From an uncultured Lachnoanaerobaculum sp. (GTDB taxonomy: Bacteria > Bacillota > Clostridia > Lachnospirales > Lachnospiraceae), in contig CAMQCZ010000005.1 of assembly GCA_946999385.1 (NCBI GenBank), forward strand, positions 14,466 through 78,465: 64,000 bases of DNA, in the 5' to 3' direction. The notes under the pieces were generated by a model, which was not told the origin of the DNA, made no database searches, and saw only the letters and a program-made list of their open reading frames with translations. Position 1 is the stretch's first letter; each line of letters opens with the position of its first letter. Position numbers and translations under genes: made by a program. Below, piece by piece: positions 35,921 to 43,840 of the stretch.

Positions 35921-38026
35921 TTATGCATTCAAATCACTTTTTTTCATGCTTAAATCTATTCTATTCTTAAATGTATCTATTTTTATTATCTTAACCTCTA
36001 CCTCATCGCCTACTTTTAATACGTCATCAACCTTGTCTACTCTTGTATCCTTTAGCTTTGAAATATGTATCATACCTTCTTTGTTTGGTGCCAGTTCAAC
36101 AAAGGCTCCAAAGTCCATAATTCTTACAACTTTACCTACTAATTTCATTCCAACTTCCAAATCGGTAACTATGCCCTTTATTATGTTGAAAGCTTTATCA
36201 ATCATTTCTTGATCTGTACCGCAAATACTTACTCTTCCATCATCTGTAATATCTATTTTTACACCGGTTTCTTCAATTATCTTATTAATAACCTTGCCTT
36301 GTTTACCTACAACATCACCTATTTTAGCAGGATCTATATTCATACCGGATATCTTAGGTGCAAATTTTGATAGCTCTTTTCTTGGAGCTTCTATGGCTTT
36401 TTTCATACAATTTTCCATAATAAACTCTCTTGCCTCATGGCATCTTTTTATAGCTCCCTCTACCATATCTCTTGTAAGTCCATGAATTTTTATATCCATT
36501 TGTATTGCAGTTATACCCTTATCTGTACCTGTAACCTTAAAATCCATATCTCCAAAGAAATCTTCAAGTCCTTGAATATCTGTCAATAATACATAATCAT
36601 CATCATTATCTCCTGTTACAAGTCCACAGGATATACCGGCCACCATTTTTTTAATAGGTACTCCGGCAGCCATCAAAGACATGCAGGAGGCACAGGTGCT
36701 TGCCATAGATGTTGAACCGTTAGATTCAAATGTTTCAGAAACTGTTCTTATGGCATAAGGAAATTCTTCTTCACTTGGAAGCACCGGTAATAGAGCCCTT
36801 TCAGCTAAAGCTCCATGTCCTATTTCTCTTCTTCCCGGTCCTCTGCTTGGTTTTGTTTCTCCTACAGAGTAGGCAGGAAAATTATAATGATGCATATATC
36901 TTTTATTTGTTTCTTCTAAATTTAAGCCATCCAATTTTTGTGCTTCTGATAAAGGTGCCAGAGTTGTAATATTACATATCTGAGTCTGTCCCCTTGTAAA
37001 CATAGCACTTCCATGTACTCTCGGAATAATATCAATCTCAGCACTCAATTTTCTTATTTGAGTTAATGCTCGTCCATCCGGTCTTTTATTATCCTTTAAA
37101 ATCATTTTTCTAACAGTTTTCTTTTGATAACTATATAATGCTTCAGGTAAAAGCTTTAAATATTCTTCATTATCCGCAAATTCTTCTTCAAGCTTTTCCC
37201 TTATTAATCTGATATTTTCCTCTCTTACCTGCTTTTCATCTGTAAATACTGCCTCTTCCATCTCATTTGCAGGAACAATTTCTTTGATTTTATCTAAAAA
37301 TTCATCAGGTATTGCAAAGCTTGTATATTCATGCTTCATTTTACCAACTGCTTTAACAATTTCATCAATAAAGCTTATGATTTTTTTATTAACCTCATCA
37401 GCCTTATAAATAGCTTCTACCATAATATCATCAGGGATTTCATTCGCCCCTGCTTCTATCATAATAACCTTTTCTCTTGTTGAAGCTACTGTTAATTTTA
37501 AATCTGAAATAGAATTTTGTGCTTCATTAGGATTTATAATAAATTCTCCATCTATCAATCCTATTTGAGTTGTCGCACAAGGGCCGTCAAAAGGTATATC
37601 ACTTATAGCTACGGCTATTGCTGAGCCAAGCATAGCTGTTAGCTCAGGTGAACAGAGAGGATCTACAGACATAACCAAATTATTTAAGGTTACATCATTT
37701 CTATAATCCTTAGGAAATAAAGGTCTCATAGGTCTATCTATTACTCTTGATGTTAATATTGCATTTTCAGATGCTTTTCCTTCTCTTTTATTGAAACCTC
37801 CCGGAATCTTACCTACAGAATACATCTTTTCTTCATATTCAACTGATAATGGGAAAAAATCTATTCCTTCTCTCGGCTTTTCGGAAGCTGTTGCAGTAGA
37901 TAAAACAACTGTATCTCCATAATGCATAAATGCACTTCCATTTGCCTGTGCAGCTACCCTATTAATATCAACTCTTAGAACTCTTCCTGCTAAATCCATA
38001 CTAAATGTCTGAAATTCTTTACTCAT
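35921..38026 (-). CDS. pnp: Polynucleotide phosphorylase
   Basis: The 701-residue exonuclease has two RNase PH-like domains (about 1-215 and 315-540), a linking helical domain, a KH domain (about 555-615, NIDPAKIGDVVGKQGKVINKI) and a C-terminal S1 domain (about 620-695, VGKVVRIMDFGAFVEL). It degrades RNA 3' to 5' with phosphate and is also a tailing enzyme. The gene follows rpsO, the usual order. A strong stem-loop in its leader may serve autoregulation as known in E. coli. Confidence 0.97.
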   Translation of the reverse strand: MSKEFQTFSMDLAGRVLRVDINRVAAQANGSAFMHYGDTVVLSTATASEKPREGIDFFPLSVEYEEKMYSVGKIPGGFNKREGKASENAILTSRVIDRPMRPLFPKDYRNDVTLNNLVMSVDPLCSPELTAMLGSAIAVAISDIPFDGPCATTQIGLIDGEFIINPNEAQNSISDLKLTVASTREKVIMIEAGANEIPDDIMVEAIYKADEVNKKIISFIDEIVKAVGKMKHEYTSFAIPDEFLDKIKEIVPANEMEEAVFTDEKQVREENIRLIREKLEEEFADNEEYLKLLPEALYSYQKKTVRKMILKDNKRPDGRALTQIRKLSAEIDIIPRVHGSAMFTRGQTQICNITTLAPLSEAQKLDGLNLEETNKRYMHHYNFPAYSVGETKPSRGPGRREIGHGALAERALLPVLPSEEEFPYAIRTVSETFESNGSTSMASTCASCMSLMAAGVPIKKMVAGISCGLVTGDNDDDYVLLTDIQGLEDFFGDMDFKVTGTDKGITAIQMDIKIHGLTRDMVEGAIKRCHEAREFIMENCMKKAIEAPRKELSKFAPKISGMNIDPAKIGDVVGKQGKVINKIIEETGVKIDITDDGRVSICGTDQEMIDKAFNIIKGIVTDLEVGMKLVGKVVRIMDFGAFVELAPNKEGMIHISKLKDTRVDKVDDVLKVGDEVEVKIIKIDTFKNRIDLSMKKSDLNA

Positions 38027-38068
38027 ATAATCTCCTAATCCATACTACTAAAAATAAAATATATGATG

Positions 38069-38122
38069 CCGAAACTACTTATAAATATTAAAATTTTTTT
38101 AATATTTATAAGTGGCTTCGGA
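38069..38122 (-). promoter_or_regulatory. Long stem-loop in the pnp leader
   Basis: On the minus strand CCGAAGCCAC and the following ACTTATAAATATTA block pair with the complementary arm ending in AGTAGTTTCGG. This forms an imperfect stem of over 20 bp, about 40 nt before pnp. Placement resembles the RNase III-cleaved pnp leader hairpin of E. coli; the function here is inferred. Confidence 0.6.
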
Positions 38123-38158
38123 TAGCATTTTCATATATTTATTTAAAACAAAAAATAA

Positions 38159-38175
38159 GGGCGGATAAGCCGCCC
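38159..38175 (-). terminator. rpsO terminator
   Basis: A GC-rich 6-bp stem GGGCGG/CCGCCC, followed on the minus strand by TTATTTTTTG. It lies 12 nt after the rpsO stop, so pnp probably depends on read-through or its own promoter. Confidence 0.85.
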
Positions 38176-38186
38176 TATCTTACTAC

Positions 38187-38453
38187 TTACTTTCTAAGTC
38201 CAAGTTTTTCAATAAGAGCTCTATAACCCTCTAAATCCTTTTTCTTCAGATAATCTAGGAAAGCTCTTCTTTGTCCTACCATCTTTAAAAGACCTCTTCT
38301 TGAATGATGATCTTTAGGATTTCCCTTTAAATGCTCTGTCAATTCAATAATTCTAGCTGTTAAAATAGCTATCTGAACCTCAGGAGAACCTGTATCTCCC
38401 TCTTTTCTTGCATACTTAGCAATAATTTCCGCTTTTTTTTCTTTTGTTATCAT
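38187..38453 (-). CDS. rpsO: 30S ribosomal protein S15
   Basis: The start is the ATG at 38453 ([11 protein letters not shown]) with an AAAAAGGAG site; this gives 88 residues, the family length. The S15 signature [16 protein letters not shown] and the [22 protein letters not shown] segment are present. It binds 16S rRNA and helps assemble the platform. It is upstream of pnp, as in most bacteria. Confidence 0.98.
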   Translation of the reverse strand: MITKEKKAEIIAKYARKEGDTGSPEVQIAILTARIIELTEHLKGNPKDHHSRRGLLKMVGQRRAFLDYLKKKDLEGYRALIEKLGLRK

Positions 38454-38542
38454 ATTCTTCTCCTTTTTTATACTTACCTTAAACAAAGACAAAGGTTGGA
38501 GTATCCAAAAGCTTTGCTCAGGCGTTTTTATATCACATAAAT

Positions 38543-38571
38543 ATAGTAACATAAGCATAATTTCAAGTCAA
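38543..38571 (-). promoter_or_regulatory. rpsO promoter
   Basis: TTGACT (38571-38566), 17-nt spacer, TACTAT (38548-38543) on the minus strand, leaving a leader of about 85 nt before rpsO that could carry S15 autoregulation. Confidence 0.7.
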
Positions 38572-38595
38572 CATTTTTTAAATTTAAAATATAAA

Positions 38596-38668
38596 AACGA
38601 AACGTTTTAGACTAAATGCAAATATAATTTTAAAAGTTATATTTGCATTTAGTGTAGAATGTTTCGTT
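38596..38668 (-). terminator. Long inverted repeat/terminator after the ICMT-like gene
   Basis: Two arms of about 32 nt with four mismatches (AACGAAAC...CTAAATGCAAATATAA and its complement) start 14 nt past the ICMT-like stop and lie upstream of the rpsO promoter. The stem is unusually long for a simple terminator. Confidence 0.6.
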
Positions 38669-38682
38669 AAATTTAAAATATA

Positions 38683-39216
38683 TTAATAAATACCATTAGG
38701 CTTGATTACTTCTTTTATCAGCATATTTTCCTCTTTTATTCTTATATACATAACTATAGCATATAATGGTAAAACAAGCATACTTGTGATTTTACTATGG
38801 CATAATAGAGCAATGCCGATGAGCTCCGGCAGTATATTTAAAAAATAATTCGGATGTTTTATACTTCTAAATAGAAAATGATTATTAAATTTATGATTTT
38901 TAACTATCATAAGCTTAACTGTCCAAATACCGTCTAACAATTTTACTACTATATAAAGCATAAGCATAGAAAAAATAATTAGAACTAAACCAATTAAACT
39001 GAATATATCAAATTCAACTTTTTTTATTATTGCCTCAAATAAACTGGAAAAATAAAAAATAATATGTAATATAGTAAGTATTTTTGTATTTGTTATACCA
39101 TATTCTCTCCCTCCATTTTCAAGTATTTTTGCTTCATTTGTCTTTGATATCTTTAAAAATAATAATCTTATAATAAAGATAAAAAGAACAATTAAATAAA
39201 TAATATACGATTTCAA
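38683..39216 (-). CDS. Isoprenylcysteine carboxyl methyltransferase-like membrane protein
   Basis: The 177-residue polytopic protein has about five hydrophobic segments and an ICMT/NnrU-type C-terminal motif with RSIKHPNYFLNILPELIGIALL, cited as RSIKHPNYFLNILPE. The GG...GREYGI segment of the small bacterial ICMT-like proteins (DUF/PEMT type) is near residue 35. The start is inferred to be TTG at 39216, because no ATG lies in the early frame and an AAAGGT site is suitably placed. Bacterial members probably methylate lipids or small molecules; the substrate is unknown. Confidence 0.7.
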   Translation of the reverse strand: MKSYIIYLIVLFIFIIRLLFLKISKTNEAKILENGGREYGITNTKILTILHIIFYFSSLFEAIIKKVEFDIFSLIGLVLIIFSMLMLYIVVKLLDGIWTVKLMIVKNHKFNNHFLFRSIKHPNYFLNILPELIGIALLCHSKITSMLVLPLYAIVMYIRIKEENMLIKEVIKPNGIY

Positions 39217-39663
39217 AATTTTTCTTACCTTTCTATTTATTTTGATTTTTTACTTATTTATTTTAAACCTATAATGCTAAGGTTTGTATAAAGATAGAAA
39301 AATTTCAAAAATAAAAGTAGTATAAATATTTTTATAATTAAATAAGACACAAAAGTCTGAATTTTGACTGCGGTAATAAAAAGCTTTTATGATATCTTAA
39401 ATAAAAAATAGAACTGTCTCTATTTTTATATCTTTGTATATTAATAAGCATACTCACCTACTTTTCAAGCATTTCTTTACGAAATATGTAAATATTTTTT
39501 TGCGAATTATATATTTTTTATATATTTAAAAGGATTAGATTCTCTATATATAATAAAAAATATTACTTCTATCAAATAATATTTTTTTATTTTTTATAGC
39601 TTACTCTTGCTATAATAAAAATAAAGGGTAGTAAAATTAAATTTTATAAGTCTTTAAAAAGAA
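39217..39663. other. Intergenic region, no gene seen
   Basis: About 450 bp of strongly AT-rich sequence. It must carry the promoter of the ICMT-like gene. One weak AATATTA/TAATATT hairpin with a T-run occurs near 39550-39590. No open frame with a ribosome site is visible. Confidence 0.5.
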
Positions 39664-39699
39664 AAGGTCAATTAATGCAGCTTTACATTAATCGACCTT
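39664..39699 (-). terminator. Terminator of the selenoprotein operon
   Basis: A 14-bp stem (AAGGTCAATTAATG with CATTAATCGACCTT, one mismatch) with an 8-nt loop, followed on the minus strand by TTTCTTTTTA. It lies just after the YkvI-like stop. Confidence 0.8.
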
Positions 39700-39715
39700 A
39701 GGGGTAGTATATTAA

Positions 39716-40849
39716 TTATTTATTTTTCAAAAATTTATCTTTAATATTTTTAAATATCATAAAGATAATCAAAATAGCACCTACATATCCATTAACAACA
39801 TATATAATATTCACCAAAACTCTAAATGGCAAATATAAACCAACTACTAAACCTATTATTCCAAGTACAAGAGTTAGTATCCTAAAAGAATTTGTTCCTT
39901 CTTTAGAAAATCTTGAAACAGGGTTATATAATAATGGTACAGCTGTTGTATATATTCCTGCAAATACTACTATTGAAAATATTGCAGAAAATGGTTTCCA
40001 AATCTTTAAAGCTAAAATAAGATTCGGTATATCTGCATTCCATACATAAATTCCGTTAGATCCTGTATTTATATTGGAAATCTGAGCAAATGAAACCAAG
40101 AAAATCGCTAATGCTACTGCTATGGTTCCAATAATAATACCTAAATTCAAATCTTTCTTGTTATTTTTTGCACCAAGTGCTGATGTAAAGCTTGCAAACC
40201 ATAATAATACAAAGCCTGCATATGAAGCTCCGGAAATAAACCAATTAGCACCGGCATTTTTAATAGTATTTGTAACGCTTGAATCTATATAATTACCATT
40301 TTTAATTGTTTCCAAGCCTGTAGCTATACTTTGATAATCTCTTATACATGTTATTAATCCTATAAATATACATAAAATTACTATTACAGGTCCTACAATA
40401 CCTATCGCATCAACTAAAGAATTCAAGCCTCCAATAACAGTAATTATAGTTAGTATAGCAAGAATAAGTGCTCCTACCCAAAGTGGCATAGAATATTGTT
40501 GCTTTATAGTAGAAGCTGCTCCTCCAATCATTACCCAAAATGACATATAACAAAATACTGTAGAATAATAATCACAAAATGTTCCTATATATTTACCACA
40601 ATAAAATTTATATACATCATTTCCTTTTTCAAATTTTTGTTCTGATCCGGCTTTTGCAAAATTAAAATTATAATATAAAAATGCAAGCATAAATACCAGA
40701 ATAACTAATATATTTTTAATGCCATAAGCAGTATAATATTGCACTATTTCTTGACCAGTTGCAAATCCTGAACCAATAGTAAAAGCAACTATTGCACCGG
40801 CAAGAATTAGAACTCTTTTTATACTAAAAGTATCTTTTTCTTGTCCCAT
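39716..40849 (-). CDS. YkvI-family membrane transporter
   Basis: The 377-residue protein has about ten hydrophobic segments. The LILAGAIVAFTIGSGFATGQEIVQYYTAYG start is typical of YkvI, cited as FTIGSGFATGQEIVQ; it resembles the unwound helix of LeuT-fold sodium symporters. Such proteins are probably amino-acid or amine permeases. It starts 20 bp after the GrdB-type gene, so it likely imports that enzyme's substrate. It is not a BCCT betaine carrier, which makes a betaine-specific role less obvious. Confidence 0.85.
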   Translation of the reverse strand: MGQEKDTFSIKRVLILAGAIVAFTIGSGFATGQEIVQYYTAYGIKNILVILVFMLAFLYYNFNFAKAGSEQKFEKGNDVYKFYCGKYIGTFCDYYSTVFCYMSFWVMIGGAASTIKQQYSMPLWVGALILAILTIITVIGGLNSLVDAIGIVGPVIVILCIFIGLITCIRDYQSIATGLETIKNGNYIDSSVTNTIKNAGANWFISGASYAGFVLLWFASFTSALGAKNNKKDLNLGIIIGTIAVALAIFLVSFAQISNINTGSNGIYVWNADIPNLILALKIWKPFSAIFSIVVFAGIYTTAVPLLYNPVSRFSKEGTNSFRILTLVLGIIGLVVGLYLPFRVLVNIIYVVNGYVGAILIIFMIFKNIKDKFLKNK

Positions 40850-40869
40850 ATTTTTTCTCCTGTCAGGAA

Positions 40870-42189
40870 TTAAAAGTTATCTTTTTCAAATACTGTTTGT
40901 TCAGTTACAGGTGTTTGAAGTGCCTTTAATGCTCTTTTAACCATTCTCATACGTATCTTTTTAGAATCAACCTCTCCCTGTGTAGGATCACCTAATGGAT
41001 AAGGAATACCAACACCCGGAATAATTCTATTTGCTCCTATTGTAAGCGAAATAGGAACTACTGTAGCCATATGTACTACAGGAATACCATATTTTTCTAT
41101 ACCTTTTACCATAGTTGCACCGCAACGTGTACAGGTACCTCAAGTACTGACAAGTATAACACCGTCAACATGCTCATCTATAAGCTTTTTACCTATAGCA
41201 TCACCAAATTTTGCAGCTGAGCCTGTTGCAGTTCCTGTTCCTGTAGTTGAGAAAAATGTATTATATAATTCCTTAAATTCTCCGGCCTTTTCAAGTTCTC
41301 TAAGAACATCAAGAGGAACAACCAAATTTGGATTTTCCATAACAAATTGCCTGTCATATCCACCATGTATAGTCATAAAATCCTTTGATGATAAGCTGTC
41401 CATGCCTTCAATATTATAAGCTCCAAATTTTGTAGCATTACTTGATTCTATATGATCAGGGTTACCTATAGGAACTATACCGCCTGAAGTTACTATAGCA
41501 ATCTTAGCTTTTTTAATATCCTCAATCGGTTTTGCCGGTGCCACTCTATCAAATTTTGGCATAGGCAAATCTGTTTCAAATTCTTCACCCTTCATTTTCT
41601 TTACAAGCATTTGAATAGCTCTTTCTGAGCCTCTCTCATTTGCAAAATAATTTACTCTTATTCCTCTCTCATGATAGCCTTCTATACTTGGCCCTAAAAT
41701 TTCTTCACCCTTTACAAGCTTTTCAATAAGTGGGCATAAATTTTTAACTACTTTTTTCATGCTTGCGGCAGAATCACCGGTTTGTACTATAATTAAATCT
41801 TTTCTAAACATATCTACACCGGGATTTTCTGCATATGCCGCAGTTATGACAGGAATACCAAGTCTTTCTTCTACAGCCTTTGCAATAGTACCACAGGCAA
41901 CTCCATAACGTCCTGCATTAAAAGCAGGTCCTGCCACAAATATATCAGGCTTATATGGTTTTATTAACTCTATCAATCTATCTGTTGCTAAATCAAGATT
42001 TTGTCCAAAATAATTATCACCACAAATTGCAGTAGCAACTATTTCATATTCATCACTTAAATTAGCCTTTATAGCTAAACCAGGACCAATAATTTCTTGT
42101 CTTATTTCAGGTTCATGGTCTGCTTTATCCTCACCACCTATACCAGCAAAAAATTGATTTAGGTAATGTACTATCCTATACTTAGCCAT
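40870..42189 (-). CDS. GrdB/GrdF/GrdH-type reductase component B, selenocysteine-containing
   Basis: One 439-residue product is interrupted by an in-frame UGA at 41142-41140, codon 350. The flanks DGVILVST and GTCTRCGATMVKGIEK continue the family sequence without a break, so the UGA is read as selenocysteine. A short hairpin 13 nt beyond (stem GTTGC/GCAAC, loop GGT) is a candidate SECIS. The protein binds substrate and, with the GrdE-type partner, forms protein B of glycine, sarcosine or betaine reductase. It passes a carboxymethyl-type group to the GrdA selenoprotein. GrdA, GrdC, GrdD and thioredoxin genes are not in the window. Which substrate is used cannot be told from sequence. Confidence 0.93.
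41114..41126 (-). promoter_or_regulatory. Candidate SECIS hairpin
   Basis: The stem GTTGC/GCAAC around a GGT loop begins 13 nt after the UGA codon, about where bacterial SECIS apical loops sit. Proof requires structure or SelB-binding data. Confidence 0.5.
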
Positions 42190-42200
42190 GTTTTTCCTCC

Positions 42201-43487
42201 TTAATATCCTCTTGCCGCTAATTTATTAAATCCATTTGCAATAGTTGAAGCTATTATTATCTGAATTTCAGCCTCAAATGAGCCGTCAGGATTAACACAA
42301 CCTGCCCAACCTCCAATTTGACTCTCGATATAATCCATTGTTCCAATAATCTTATCCATAACCGGAAATTGTAATGTCATATTTCCTTGTCCACAGGATG
42401 ATAATGCACTGGCTTCTTCACATACATCAGCTAAAGATTGAGATTTTCCATCCTTTCCGGGAAATTCATCTGTTATCAAAACTACTTTAACGCCCTTTCT
42501 TTCTACCTTCTTACAATTCATCATAAGATCAGTATCAGGATTACCATAACCTTCTTCTGTTATTAAAACTCCATCTAAGCCCATATATTCAGCAAGCTTT
42601 GCAACCATATCCGAATGTCTTTCTTTATCTGCTAAAAAGACATTTTCATTAGTAAGAATTACTCCCATAAAATTGATGTCCTTACCATGATGCTTATAGC
42701 AATCTTCTATAACAGGATTATGGAAATGATGATATGTAGTAACCTTATCGCAAGGTGCAACACAATTTCCTGATACTATAGCTCCATCCATTATTTCAGT
42801 AGGATACATAAATGTAGGTACAAATTGCTTTGCATCAACTCCATAATAATAAGTATCATGTAATAAACCTTGTGATTGTAACATATGAATATATCCAACC
42901 TTTGGAAGATCAGGATACATAGCGGCTTGCTCAAATAAAGGCTTAGTCTCAAATACTTCCAAAGTATCAGGCTCTAAATTTCTTGCAGTCTCTCCCAAAA
43001 AGGTTGCAACCTTTAATCCGGCCATTCTTCCGGCTTTTTCATACACATGTGTTTCAAGACCTTCTTTAGGCTCTATAACTACACATAAATTTACTGTTTT
43101 TGAAAATGGACAATAATCGGCCGCAACACCACTCATATCTATTACGCCCTCCTGGAAGCCTACTATACGTCCAACAGTAACAACACAACAGCCGTCTAAT
43201 GCATGTGTTCTTCCTTCTCCTACACTTGGTGAAACCTTACCTACAACTCCCGGAAATATCTCTCCGCCACTTACCTTTACACGTGGTTCAATAACATCCT
43301 TTACAGGAGTTATTCTTGTGCTATCACCAGGTCTTGCTATATCAAGACTACAGCCGATTAACTTATCATCTTCCAAAACCAATTTTTCAACCTCTTCTTT
43401 ATTTACATAAAGAATATGATTATCTACATAAGTTTTGTCAGAGAATTGGATATCATTAATTTTGATTTTTCCCAATTCTAATTTCAT
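42201..43487 (-). CDS. GrdE/GrdG/GrdI-type proprotein of reductase component B
   Basis: The 428-residue proprotein has the self-processing site SGNCVAPCDK, with Asn241-Cys242. In this family cleavage before the cysteine makes two subunits, the second starting with a pyruvoyl group that binds the substrate amine. The downstream block HFHNPVIEDCY and the GxGNMTLQFPVMD segment are conserved. It precedes the GrdB-type gene by 11 bp. Strong AAAGGAGG precedes the ATG. GrdE, GrdG and GrdI cannot be separated by eye; lack of grdA next to it favours the sarcosine/betaine or another amine type. Confidence 0.92.
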   Translation of the reverse strand: MKLELGKIKINDIQFSDKTYVDNHILYVNKEEVEKLVLEDDKLIGCSLDIARPGDSTRITPVKDVIEPRVKVSGGEIFPGVVGKVSPSVGEGRTHALDGCCVVTVGRIVGFQEGVIDMSGVAADYCPFSKTVNLCVVIEPKEGLETHVYEKAGRMAGLKVATFLGETARNLEPDTLEVFETKPLFEQAAMYPDLPKVGYIHMLQSQGLLHDTYYYGVDAKQFVPTFMYPTEIMDGAIVSGNCVAPCDKVTTYHHFHNPVIEDCYKHHGKDINFMGVILTNENVFLADKERHSDMVAKLAEYMGLDGVLITEEGYGNPDTDLMMNCKKVERKGVKVVLITDEFPGKDGKSQSLADVCEEASALSSCGQGNMTLQFPVMDKIIGTMDYIESQIGGWAGCVNPDGSFEAEIQIIIASTIANGFNKLAARGY

Positions 43488-43507
43488 AGCTACCTCCTTT
43501 TTAAATT

Positions 43508-43571
43508 GTAATCGTGATAACTTTGATTTAAAAAAATAAATAAAAAAATATTAATATGTAATCACGATAAC
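43508..43571 (-). promoter_or_regulatory. Paired operator-like repeats ahead of the selenoprotein operon
   Basis: Two 14-bp near-identical elements, GTAATCGTGATAAC (43508-43521) and GTAATCACGATAAC (43558-43571), lie with starts 50 bp apart. Each is an imperfect palindrome (GT.ATC..GAT.AC). A weak promoter with TTGTCA (43581-43576) has the upstream element in its spacer. This suggests a dimeric regulator. Confidence 0.6.
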
Positions 43572-43575
43572 TTTT

Positions 43576-43581
43576 TGACAA
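43576..43581 (-). promoter_or_regulatory. Candidate -35 element of the selenoprotein operon
   Basis: TTGTCA on the minus strand; a -10 with 17-19 nt spacing is only weakly matched (CATATT, ATATTA or TATTAA), which would suit an activated promoter. Confidence 0.4.
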
Positions 43582-43789
43582 AAATTGAAGCTCTTAACTT
43601 CTTGAATTAATTTTAATATAAATTTTTTTATAATACAAGTTATTTATAAATTTTTTATATAGAAATATTACCAGTGTTTTTTGTTACATTTGCACAAAAA
43701 TAATTAAAATATCAAAATTAATGTTAAAATTGTATTTTATAAAATCTATTTGCCTATATTTTAGTTAATTTTCAGCTTAATATAAAAAT
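43582..43789. other. Intergenic region, no gene seen
   Basis: AT-rich spacer between the zwf terminator and the selenoprotein operon promoter. No feature recognised. Confidence 0.5.
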
Positions 43790-43817
43790 AAGAGCCATAA
43801 TATATATTACGGCTCTT
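43790..43817 (-). terminator. zwf terminator
   Basis: A 7-bp stem AAGAGCC/GGCTCTT with an AT-rich inner part, followed on the minus strand by ATTTTTATATT, 24 nt after the zwf stop. Confidence 0.7.
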
Positions 43818-43840
43818 GTATATTATATGCTTATATACTT

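Noticed and set aside
41140..41142. UGA as a true stop or frameshift splitting the GrdB-type gene
   Set aside because: The conserved family motif continues in the same frame on both sides, which fits selenocysteine rather than a broken gene.
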